A model generated the notes under the pieces. It was not told where the DNA came from. It saw only the letters and a list, made by a program, of their open reading frames with translations, and did not search any database. Of a DNA stretch of 64,000 nucleotides, positions 52,301 through 60,407 are shown one piece after another (within the stretch, counting starts at the first letter, position 1; every line of letters begins with the position of its first letter). The DNA comes from Streptomyces sp. NBC_00670 (lineage in GTDB: Bacteria; Actinomycetota; Actinomycetes; Streptomycetales; Streptomycetaceae). A program made the position numbers and the translations under genes. The DNA lies in the NCBI RefSeq assembly GCF_036226765.1, contig NZ_CP109017.1, forward strand, positions 3,544,501 through 3,608,500, written 5' to 3'.

Positions 52301-54380
52301 GGGGCTTGTGGCCCTGGGCGGTCCGGCGCAGGGCGCCCAGGTGCCGGGTGCGCCCGGAGCGCCCGGTGCCACGCCGGTTCCGGGCGTCGCCTCCGGTGCG
52401 CAGGCCGTGCCGGGTCAGCCCGTCCCCGGCCAGGCCGTTCCGGGGCAGGCGGCACCGGGCCAGGCCGTTCCGGGGCAGGCCTTGCCGGGACAGGCCGTCT
52501 CAGGGCAAGCCGCGCCGGGGCAGCACGTTCCCGGGCAGGTGGCTCCCGGCGGGCAGGCGCTTCCCGGGCAGCCGGCCGTTCCCGGCGCGACGAGTGCGCC
52601 CGGTACCACTGGCGCCCCCGGCGTGCCCGGTATCCCCGGTGCGCCCGGCACCCCCGGCGCTCCCGTCGCCGTGCCCGCGCAGGGCGGACCCGTTCCGCTG
52701 CCGGGGCAGTACCAGCCCGCGCCCGTCCCGGTCATGGGGCAGGGCGGGCCGATGCCCGGCGCGCCCGTACCGCCCCTTCCCGGTCAGGCGGCGCCCGCCG
52801 CCGCACCGGGAGCCGTCCACCCGGGGACGGCCGCATCCGGTACGCCCGGGCAGCCGGTGCAGCCGGGCGGTGCCGAGCCCGTTCCGGCGGCCCACGGTGC
52901 CGGTGCCGAGCAGACCGGTGCCGTACCGCCGCAGCCGCAGGTGGGTCCCGCCGTACAGCAACCGGTCCCGGCGCCCGGACAGCCCGCGCAGCCCGGGCAG
53001 GCGCTCCCCGGAGCCGCCGGCCCCGGCATCCCGGTGCCCCCGCAGGCAGGCCCCGCGCAGCCCGTCACCGCGCAGACCCCGGCAACCCCTCAGCCACCGG
53101 GCCCCTGGCCCACCGGCGACGGCACCGCCACGCCACCCACCGCCACGCCCACCCCGCCCGGCACCCCGCTGCCCCCCGAGCGTCCCGTCACGCCGAGGGC
53201 CGCGCAGCCGTTGCCCGCCGAGGCCGCCGCGCCCGTCGACCCGAACTCGACGCAGGGCCGGGCGATCAGCGTCCGGACGCTGGGCCAGGGCGTGCCGTTC
53301 GCGCGCCAGGGCCAGGCCACCGGCGCCGTACCCCCCGTACCCGGTGCCCCGCAGGCGGGGCCCCGGCCGCAGACGCAGACGCCTCCGCCGCACCACCCCG
53401 GCGGTGCGGGCCGCCGTCGCAAGCTCGGTACGCCGCCCGAGCCCGCCGCCGAGCGTCCGGAGACCGGCGGCCGGCCGCACCCGTCCACGGGTCCGGCACC
53501 GCAGGCCCGCCCGGCCGGGGCCACCGAGGGCGCCGGACGGTCGTACGCCATAGGAGCCCCGGACGAGAACGCCGACGAGGGCCCCGAGCCGCTCGACGGT
53601 CCCGGCGGCGCCGTCGAGGTCGCCGACCAGCCGCATCCGCAGCCGCTCGACGACGAACTGCCCCCCGAGCCGCTGGACAACCCGCGTCGGCTGCTCGTCT
53701 GGCCCGCGCCCGACGTTCTCACCCAGCAGGCGCTCAGCGACCGCGGCTACCGGCCCGTCATCGTCAACTCCCGTGAGGAGGTCGACGCGCAGATCGCCGC
53801 CTTCCCCGCGGCCCTCTTCGTCGACCCGCTCACCGGTCCGATCACGCGGACGGCGCTACAGGCGCTGCGCCAGGCCGCCGTCGCCGCCGAGGTGCCGGTG
53901 ATGGTGACGGCGGGGCTCGGACAGGCCTCGCGCGAGGCGGCGTACGGCGCCGATCCGGCCGTACTGCTGAAGGCGCTGGCGCCCCGGGACTCCGAGCAGC
54001 ATCCGCCGCGCGTCCTGCTCGTCGAGGAGCATGCGGAGATCGCGCTCGCGCTGACGGCGACGCTGGAGCGGCGCGGGATGCAGGTCGCCCGGGCCGCCTC
54101 CGACGCGGACGCCGTGGCGCTGGCGTCGCAGATGCGGCCGAACCTGGTGGTGATGGACCTGATGCAGGTGCACCGCCGCCAGGCCGGTGTCGTCGACTGG
54201 CTGCGCGCCAACAACCTGCTCAACCGCACGCCGCTGGTCATCTACACCGCCGCCGTCGACCAGGCCGAACTGCCGCGGCTCGTCTCCGGGGAGACGGTGC
54301 TGTTCCTCGCGGAGCGGTCGACCAGCCCGGAGGTGCAGGACCGGATCGTGGATCTGCTGGCGCGGATCGGGACGAACTGA
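49368..54380 (+). CDS. Giant PAS / degenerate kinase / disordered / receiver protein
   Basis: About 1670 residues. PAS-like domains at about 15-125 (LDALPDALVLVNANGTVVNAN) and 145-265 (ASEGVVGTDTDGRIVLVNPAA) are followed by an Ala/Glu coiled coil (about 275-345). A histidine-kinase-like core (about 345-555) reads LGQSLRGPL where the phosphoacceptor His should be, and LAHLVADV in place of the N-box, so it is probably inactive. Residues about 558-1390 are low complexity (Pro/Gly/Ala/Gln), with five APTGRRRR-like clusters and long PGQAxPGQ runs. The end has two receiver-like domains, a degenerate one and one with VLLVEEH and VVMDLM (Asp). No membrane span. The GTG start follows GGGAGG. Probably a cytoplasmic scaffold or signalling hub; the next feature is a parS pair. 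Confidence 0.85.
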   Translation: MSSRPSRGAARLAAILDALPDALVLVNANGTVVNANTIALEAFETPGTALVGRGLLDLLPEFDSRLIPGSMRRPDHIDPRARTKPTRMTARRTDGSEFPVEVTSANLEDARQAYDGYGYTGDELLMLVVRDLSGTVDTEAELARSQRQTEMILRAASEGVVGTDTDGRIVLVNPAAAQILGYRANELGGKELHTLVLHSREDESPFPYAESPLADTLRSGRKHRVRGQVLWSKAGDKVPVDLTTAPVRDGDQLVGAVMTFTDRRPFDTLSAEKDQSEEQHQQELGRLAEEHAAALERVREEHAAELDALRERHAEELAAGDERYAALGEREKDRYEALSARYDQLFAVLGQSLRGPLDQLRAELSALAADDAGQLWPEANQVLHYLAAGYSRITTLLDNVLGFQRLDAGEDGLARTAAMLDAVVAAGVDGAVELIGPGRVQFAVHAPPIEAEVDAHRLAQALAHLVADVAGVDATGNSPVSAGGYMDNTVVVAAAQRGEVVRIEVRGPYPGGDPVHQPIVRGIVRAHGGVLQTHEVPGMSGSAYVLEVPIGAGAGVVPATAASGAASGTGEASAGGAAVGGSPAGGPPVGGPPVGAEVALVGDAGAARDDAEGADGTAAGAAGAEGARPQQGGGRRRARRASTDAFLDAGTADPARAPEGEVPAPTGRRRRRAAEAAEGASVPAQGGAAAPDAAGTASVAGASGEEGAGSGHRHGRHGPAAEGADVSEGAVVTAAEHAAGAAATGLGATVPPQGVPAPTGRRARRDGEQQALPPALPAGPATPSGATESAEGAGAAVRPTGRRRRALAGDRAGAAPAEQGPRPVFALPPAEADRGPEYAAAAAAAAAGVDDGRHDAAAHEPDGDHTPPQPHPVQAPTGRRRAAAAPGGPTGRQQTSGVPGQGGPAQGQGQGLAVPGAPGQAVAVPAAGAAGAAPVPTAGVQAVPGQTAVPGQAAAPGQVGSEQDLQGQAGAGQGVPRQGLVALGGPAQGAQVPGAPGAPGATPVPGVASGAQAVPGQPVPGQAVPGQAAPGQAVPGQALPGQAVSGQAAPGQHVPGQVAPGGQALPGQPAVPGATSAPGTTGAPGVPGIPGAPGTPGAPVAVPAQGGPVPLPGQYQPAPVPVMGQGGPMPGAPVPPLPGQAAPAAAPGAVHPGTAASGTPGQPVQPGGAEPVPAAHGAGAEQTGAVPPQPQVGPAVQQPVPAPGQPAQPGQALPGAAGPGIPVPPQAGPAQPVTAQTPATPQPPGPWPTGDGTATPPTATPTPPGTPLPPERPVTPRAAQPLPAEAAAPVDPNSTQGRAISVRTLGQGVPFARQGQATGAVPPVPGAPQAGPRPQTQTPPPHHPGGAGRRRKLGTPPEPAAERPETGGRPHPSTGPAPQARPAGATEGAGRSYAIGAPDENADEGPEPLDGPGGAVEVADQPHPQPLDDELPPEPLDNPRRLLVWPAPDVLTQQALSDRGYRPVIVNSREEVDAQIAAFPAALFVDPLTGPITRTALQALRQAAVAAEVPVMVTAGLGQASREAAYGADPAVLLKALAPRDSEQHPPRVLLVEEHAEIALALTATLERRGMQVARAASDADAVALASQMRPNLVVMDLMQVHRRQAGVVDWLRANNLLNRTPLVIYTAAVDQAELPRLVSGETVLFLAERSTSPEVQDRIVDLLARIGTN

Positions 54381-54408
54381 GGCCGAGCCCCGGGGCCTTC
54401 ACAGACAC

Positions 54409-54479
54409 CGAGGGCGTTGTTTCACGTGAAACACCACGTAGGCACCAAACGCCACGTTTCACGTGAAACAACGCCCTCG
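54409..54479. promoter_or_regulatory. parS pair inside a 24-bp inverted repeat
   Basis: Exact GTTTCACGTGAAAC at 54419-54432 and 54456-54469, 37 bases apart. Ten flanking bases (CGAGGGCGTT) are mirrored, giving 24-base arms. It lies between convergent genes, so it may double as a terminator. Confidence 0.93.
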
Positions 54480-54522
54480 CGCGCACGGACCGGCCGGTCC
54501 GGCCCGACCGGTCCGTCGGCTC

Positions 54523-56178
<1,656 letters not shown>

Positions 56179-56261
56179 GGCGTCCTCCCGGGGCGGCGAC
56201 ATTGCCTACGCGGATGACCGCGCAGTGCTGCGCGGCGGTAGGGGTTGGGCTGATTCTGCTC

Positions 56262-56279
56262 ACATACCACGCGGTATGT
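56262..56279. promoter_or_regulatory. Candidate operator upstream of acyl-CoA ligase
   Basis: ACATACC-ACGC-GGTATGT, perfect 7-base arms, about 85 bases before the ligase start. Typical of a TetR-type fatty-acid regulator site, but no regulator gene is adjacent. The rest of 56179-56444 shows no gene. Confidence 0.5.
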
Positions 56280-56444
56280 CACTAGGAGCAGGAATGATCG
56301 ATCAGCTGCGCCGGGGGTGCGGGGAGGGCGGATGACGAGGTGGCGGGGGCCTGTTCTGTGCTACTTCTGCACGGCTTCCATGCGACTTCTGAGCGACGGG
56401 AGCCGGTTCCGTGGCCGGGCGCGGGGGTGTTCCGGCGGCGGCCG

Positions 56445-57008
56445 TCAGCGGACCGGTGCCAGCTCCGGGTCCTCGCGGAGCTTGCCGAGCGCGCGCGAGA
56501 CCGCCGACTTCACCGTGCCGATGGAGACGCCGAGCACCTCCGCCGTCTGGGCCTCGCTCAGGTCCTCGTAGTACCTGAGGACCACCATCGCCCGCTGCCG
56601 CGCCGGCAGCTTCAGGATCGCCCGCCACATCGCGTCGTGCAGCGCCTGCTGCTCGGCCGGGTCCGCGGCCGGCGGCGTCTCCGGCTCGGGCAGCTCCTCG
56701 CAGGCGAACTCGTCGACCTTGCGCTTGCGCCACTGGGAGGTGCGGGTGTTGACCAGCGCCCGGCGGACGTACCCGTCCAGCGCGCGGTGGTCCTCGATGC
56801 GCTCCCACGCGACGTACGTCTTGGCCAGCGCCGTCTGCAGCAGGTCCTCCGCGTCGCTCGGGTTCGCGGTCAGCGACCGGGCGGTGCGCAGCAGCAGCGG
56901 CTGGCGGGCCGCCACGTACGCCGAGAACGACGGGTACGACGGTTGCGGCAGGGTCTGCCGGGCCGGCGTCGCGGCGGTCGAAGCGCTGGTGCAGACGGGT
57001 GTGGTCAT
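56445..57008 (-). CDS. SigE-family ECF sigma factor
   Basis: 187 residues. Region 2 (FSAYVAARQPLLLRTARSLTANPSDAEDLLQTALAKTYVAWERI) and region 4 (LPARQRAMVVLRYYEDLSEAQTAEVLGVSIGTVKSAVSRALGKLR) of the actinobacterial SigE family (ECF without an obvious anti-sigma gene). A short Thr/Ala N-terminal extension is present. Targets unknown. ATG start with 250 bases of repetitive upstream sequence. Confidence 0.93.
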   Translation of the reverse strand: MTTPVCTSASTAATPARQTLPQPSYPSFSAYVAARQPLLLRTARSLTANPSDAEDLLQTALAKTYVAWERIEDHRALDGYVRRALVNTRTSQWRKRKVDEFACEELPEPETPPAADPAEQQALHDAMWRAILKLPARQRAMVVLRYYEDLSEAQTAEVLGVSIGTVKSAVSRALGKLREDPELAPVR

Positions 57009-57079
57009 GGCTCCACGCTAGAAGCGGGGCGCACCCCGGCGGATCGGCCGCAGGTCCCGAAGCGGTGTCCCCCTCAGGT

Positions 57080-57120
57080 TGTAGGAGGGGGGAGGGCCCC
57101 ACCTCCTGTAGGTGGAGGAG
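57080..57120. promoter_or_regulatory. Hairpin/repeat upstream of SigE-family gene
   Basis: CCACCT-CCTGT-AGGTGG inverted repeat (57099-57115) next to a second GTAGGAGGGGGG block. On the minus strand both blocks read CCTACA followed by a G-rich run, about 80 bases before the sigma gene. Possible autoregulatory element. The region on to 57261 has degenerate CCGCGTCGG repeats. Confidence 0.35.
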
Positions 57121-57261
57121 GGGTACTGCGGTATCGGGGGTCGACCCTGAGAAACGGCCCCTGGCCGGGGCGGGGGTTCTCGTCCCGCGTCGGTTCGACG
57201 CCGGCCATCGGAACGTCGGTCCCGCGTCGGCCGACACGGGGGCCGGGGCATCGGTTCCGCG

Positions 57262-58236
57262 TCAGCCGACGCGGGCCACCGGGGCGTCGATCAGGTCGCG
57301 GTCGATGAGCAGGGTGCGGCCGCCGTGCCGCTCCCGTACGTTGCCCGCGTACTGGTGGATCCGCCGCCCGGGCCACGCGCTCCGGCGCAGCGCCGGTTCC
57401 CCGTACAGCCGGGGCGTGCCGCGCCAGCGGGCGAACCACATCACGGCGGGCAGGTCGCTCACCCCGGCCCGGCGGGCGTCCTCGAGGTGCCGTACGCCCG
57501 TGTCGGCGCTGCTGTAGAAGCCCGGCAGGTAACCGCTGCGGCCCACTTCCCGGTCCCAGGCGCGGACGAAGGAGAGCACGCGTCGGGCGCAGGACGTCCT
57601 GCGGTAGTCGTACGACTCCATGTCCAGGTAGAGCGCGCTGCCGGCGAGCAGGCCGAGGGCGTGCGCCCGGCGCACGGCGTCGCGGCCCTCGCGTGTGCCC
57701 TGCCGCTTCGGGTGCCGTCCGATCGCCACGTGCCGTTTGACGCCGCTGGTCGCGCAGGGCGCCTGCGAGCCGGCGTACACGGGCAGCAGGCGCCAGCCCG
57801 TGCGGTCCACCGCGCGCACCCAGCCGGGAGTGAGCCGGGGCTGGGCGCAGGCGCGGCCCCGGCCGCCGAAGTAGAGGCCGAGGGCGCGGTAGCGGGAGGT
57901 GCGCCAGCGCTTCAGGGTGCCGGTGGAGGGGGCGCGGCAGGTGTCCATGCCCCAGCCGCGGAAGGGGACGGTGGGGGCGGAAGGGGGCCCTGGCGGAGCG
58001 GTGGGGGCGGAAGGGGGCCCTGGCGGGACGGTGGGCCGGCGGACCACCGAGCCCACCGCGGTGCCCGTACCCCCTTCCGCGCCCGCTCCCGGCACCCCGG
58101 CCCCGCACACCAGTGCCCACACGACGCAGATCCCGACGACCCCGGTCCACCCCTTGCGCCAACGCCTGCGAAACCCCACCGGGACCCGACTCCGGCCCCG
58201 TTCCCGTCCCCGACCACCACACCCACGTGCACGCAT
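57262..58236 (-). CDS. Secreted DUF1906 glycoside-hydrolase-like protein
   Basis: 324 residues. A long basic N-region, then a hydrophobic signal (GVVGICVVWALVCGAGVPGAGAE). Pro/Ser/Thr linker with two identical PPGPPSAPT repeats. DUF1906 domain: FRGWGMDTCRAPSTGTLKRW, LGLYFGGRG, LLPVYAGSQA, GLLAGSALYLDMESYD (acidic pair typical of GH25-like barrels), PGFYSSAD and a C-terminal HQYAGN...DRDLID. Probably exported; the substrate may be a cell-wall glycan. Start ATG chosen for the basic signal region; the ribosome-binding site is weak. Confidence 0.82.
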   Translation of the reverse strand: MRARGCGGRGRERGRSRVPVGFRRRWRKGWTGVVGICVVWALVCGAGVPGAGAEGGTGTAVGSVVRRPTVPPGPPSAPTAPPGPPSAPTVPFRGWGMDTCRAPSTGTLKRWRTSRYRALGLYFGGRGRACAQPRLTPGWVRAVDRTGWRLLPVYAGSQAPCATSGVKRHVAIGRHPKRQGTREGRDAVRRAHALGLLAGSALYLDMESYDYRRTSCARRVLSFVRAWDREVGRSGYLPGFYSSADTGVRHLEDARRAGVSDLPAVMWFARWRGTPRLYGEPALRRSAWPGRRIHQYAGNVRERHGGRTLLIDRDLIDAPVARVG

Positions 58237-58416
58237 GGCCCGAGTGAACGTTTCCGCCCGGCTCCCGGCGGCCCGCCACACCCGGCGTTCAGCCGTCCGC
58301 CGTCACAATCGGCCCCGATGTGGGGACCCGCCCGCGCGCCGACGCGGGTGGACGGTGGGCAGCGGACAGCGGGAGGCAGGCCGCGGGCGGAGACGTGCAC
58401 GGGCACGGGAAGACGC

Positions 58417-58450
58417 CTGCGCGGCGGCACCGGATGGCACCGCCGCGCAG
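58417..58450. terminator. Hairpin, probable terminator
   Basis: CTGCGCGGCGG-N12-CCGCCGCGCAG, located 74 bases past the stop of the minus-strand secreted-protein gene. Confidence 0.65.
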
Positions 58451-58523
58451 ACGTGTCACAACCCATGAAGCGCGTCCCCCACAGACGTCCGGGGCCGGCC
58501 GGCGACCGTCGGCCCCGAACCGC

Positions 58524-58835
58524 TCACCACAGACGGGTGAAGTGGACGGCCACGTTCTCGTTGCCCTGGTTGATGGTGGTGAACGCGGAGCCGTTCACCT
58601 GGGCGGTGTTGCTCTGGTTGCTGGCGCCGGAGCCGAGTGCCTGCTGCTGTGTGGTCGCCGAGTTGCCGTCGTTGTCGAGGCCGGTCCCGCTGCCGCTGAC
58701 GGTCGCCACGGCCGCGTTCGATCCGTCGTCCGCGGCGGCGCCGTTGTCCGCGGTGGCGACGCCCGTGAAGAGGGCGGCGGCCAGCGGCAGGGCCGCGACG
58801 GCGGCGAGGACGCGGGCGGTACGGATGCTTGCCAT
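58524..58835 (-). CDS. Small Asn/Gln-rich secreted protein
   Basis: 103 residues. Signal peptide MASIRTARVLAAVAALPLAA with cleavage near VATA-DN. The mature 75 residues are rich in Asn, Gln, Ser, Thr and Ala (SGTGLDNDGNSATTQQQALG, NQSNTAQVNGSAFTTINQGN) with no cysteine. This resembles the composition of rodlin- or curli-like surface fibre subunits but lacks a recognisable chaplin or rodlin signature. GGAGGAAG precedes the ATG. Surface location is inferred from the signal peptide. Confidence 0.75.
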   Translation of the reverse strand: MASIRTARVLAAVAALPLAAALFTGVATADNGAAADDGSNAAVATVSGSGTGLDNDGNSATTQQQALGSGASNQSNTAQVNGSAFTTINQGNENVAVHFTRLW

Positions 58836-59240
58836 GTTCTTCCTCCAGAAGCGGGAGTACGCACCGGCGCGGGGCCGGACGCACATGAAGTACGGCTTGT
58901 TTCCGGGCAGTTGGCCGACCGCCTCGGAGCTCTGCACGACGTCGCGCCTCCAAGCTGCCCGACCGGACCCCGCCGAACCACCCCGTAGGCCGCTATTCCC
59001 CCTGAAGCGTGAGGACAAGTCGATAAACCCCTTTCAGGACTCCCGCCGTACGACGAACGCCGGACGGGAGGGGGGCGGCACAGCCCCCGCCGCCAAGCCC
59101 CCCAAGAGCCGAAAGGTTCCGCCACCAGGCTCACGGCGGCCCCCCGCACAGGACCGGCATCCCCCGAACGGCCGCACACGAGCCGCGCGTCACCCGGAAA
59201 TCCCCTTCCCTTTCTCGAACGCGTGTACGAAAATCGATCC
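58836..59240. other. Divergent intergenic region
   Basis: 405 bases between the secreted-protein gene and the prim-pol gene; no supportable gene. On the minus strand TTGTCC and TAGCGG near 58990-59025 are 17 bases apart, a possible promoter of the secreted-protein gene. Confidence 0.45.
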
Positions 59241-60170
59241 ATGGCCACCATCGACCGGCAGGCCACCGTCATGGCCCTGGCCCACGCACTGTCCGCCGCC
59301 GAGCGCGGCCTGGCGGTGATCCCGCTGTCGCGCACGAAGCTGCCGGCGCTGCGCTCCCCGCACCGCGACCCCACCGCTCCCTCTGCCCCCACGGCTCCCA
59401 CCGGCCCGCCCTGCCACGGCGAGTGCGGCCGCTTCGGCCACGGGGTCTACGACGCCTCGACCGACCCGCGGCGCATCCGGGCGCTGTTCGCCGCCGCCCC
59501 CTGGGCCACCGGCTACGGCATCGCCTGCGGACTGCCCCCGCACCATCTGATCGGTGTCGACCTGGACACGAAGTCCGGCACCGACTCCTCCACCGCGCTG
59601 CGCGAGCTGGCGCTGCGTCATCTGTTCACGATCCCGCCGACGGTGGTGGTCGTCACCCCGAGCGGGGGCCGCCACCTGTGGCTGACCGGACCGCCGGACG
59701 TGGTGGTCCCCAACTCCGCGAGCCGGCTGGCCCCCGGCATCGACATCCGGGGCGCCGGCGGCTACCTCGTCGGCCCCGGCTCCCGCACCGACCACGGCGT
59801 CTACGAGACGGCACCGGGCGCGGCCCACCTGTCGCCCGCCCCCTGCCCGGCCCCCCTGCTGCGCCTGCTGCTGCCACCACCGCGCCCCGACCGCACGACC
59901 CGCTCCGGCCACGGCTCCGGCCTTTGGCCGGACGACGCGCAGGCCCGCGCCCACCAGGGCGACGGTCTCATCCAGTTCGTCCTGGCCGCCCACACCGGCC
60001 AGCGCAACACCCGCCTGTTCTGGGCCGCCTGCCGTGCCTACGAGAACGGCCTGGGCCCCACCCTGACCCGCGCCCTCATCGACGCCGCCGTCCACACCGG
60101 TCTGCCCCTCCCCGAAGCCCGCTCCACCGTCGCCTCAGCAGCCCGCATGACCCCACGCCGGCCGATCTGA
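59241..60170 (+). CDS. Prim-pol (bifunctional DNA primase/polymerase) domain protein
   Basis: 309 residues. An N-terminal AEP prim-pol-like domain: LSAAERGLAVIPLSRTKLPAL, a CHGECGRFGHGVYDAS insertion with Cys/His residues that may bind zinc, GYGIACGLPPHHLIGVDLDTKSG (DLD metal motif) and VVVVTPSGGRHLWL. The C-terminal ~90 residues (LIQFVLAAHTGQRNTRLFWAACRAYENG) resemble the helical module found after prim-pol on actinomycete integrative elements. It lies beside tRNA-Ser(TGA), yet I find no tRNA duplication or integrase, so it may be a resident gene. Start ATG at 59241; GTG 59223 is possible. Confidence 0.85.
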   Translation: MATIDRQATVMALAHALSAAERGLAVIPLSRTKLPALRSPHRDPTAPSAPTAPTGPPCHGECGRFGHGVYDASTDPRRIRALFAAAPWATGYGIACGLPPHHLIGVDLDTKSGTDSSTALRELALRHLFTIPPTVVVVTPSGGRHLWLTGPPDVVVPNSASRLAPGIDIRGAGGYLVGPGSRTDHGVYETAPGAAHLSPAPCPAPLLRLLLPPPRPDRTTRSGHGSGLWPDDAQARAHQGDGLIQFVLAAHTGQRNTRLFWAACRAYENGLGPTLTRALIDAAVHTGLPLPEARSTVASAARMTPRRPI

Positions 60171-60197
60171 CGACGACCGCCCCGAGAGGCAGCCACA

Positions 60198-60238
60198 AGA
60201 AGGGCCCCCGACCGGAACACCGGTTCGGGGGCCCTTCT
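60198..60238. terminator. Bidirectional terminator
   Basis: AGAAGGGCCCCCG plus ACCGG paired with CCGGT and CGGGGGCCCTTCT, between the prim-pol gene and the convergent tRNA-Ser(TGA). Confidence 0.88.
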
Positions 60239-60252
60239 CACTGCTCAGCACG

Positions 60253-60339
60253 CGGAGGCGGTGGGATTTGAACCCACGGTCGTGTTGCCACGACGACGGT
60301 TTTCAAGACCGTTCCCTTCGGCCGCTCGGGCACGCCTCC
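60253..60339 (-). tRNA. tRNA-Ser (anticodon TGA)
   Basis: Acceptor GGAGGCG/CGCCTCC, anticodon stem ACGGT/ACCGT around CTTGAAA, variable arm GTCGTGGCAACACGAC, T-loop GTTCAAATC. Reads UCA. CCA not encoded. Confidence 0.96.
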
Positions 60340-60407
60340 TCCGCGTTGTCGCCGGGGCGACAGCGCGGGTACAGGTTACCGGCCCGCCGCGGGGTGCGTC
60401 GGGGTGG

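Noticed and set aside
57140..57230. tRNA or tRNA fragment suggested by a GGTTCGAC loop
   Set aside because: No acceptor or anticodon pairing can be drawn.
60198..60339. Second tRNA-targeted island at tRNA-Ser(TGA)
   Set aside because: No repeat of this tRNA's 3' end found elsewhere in the window and no integrase.
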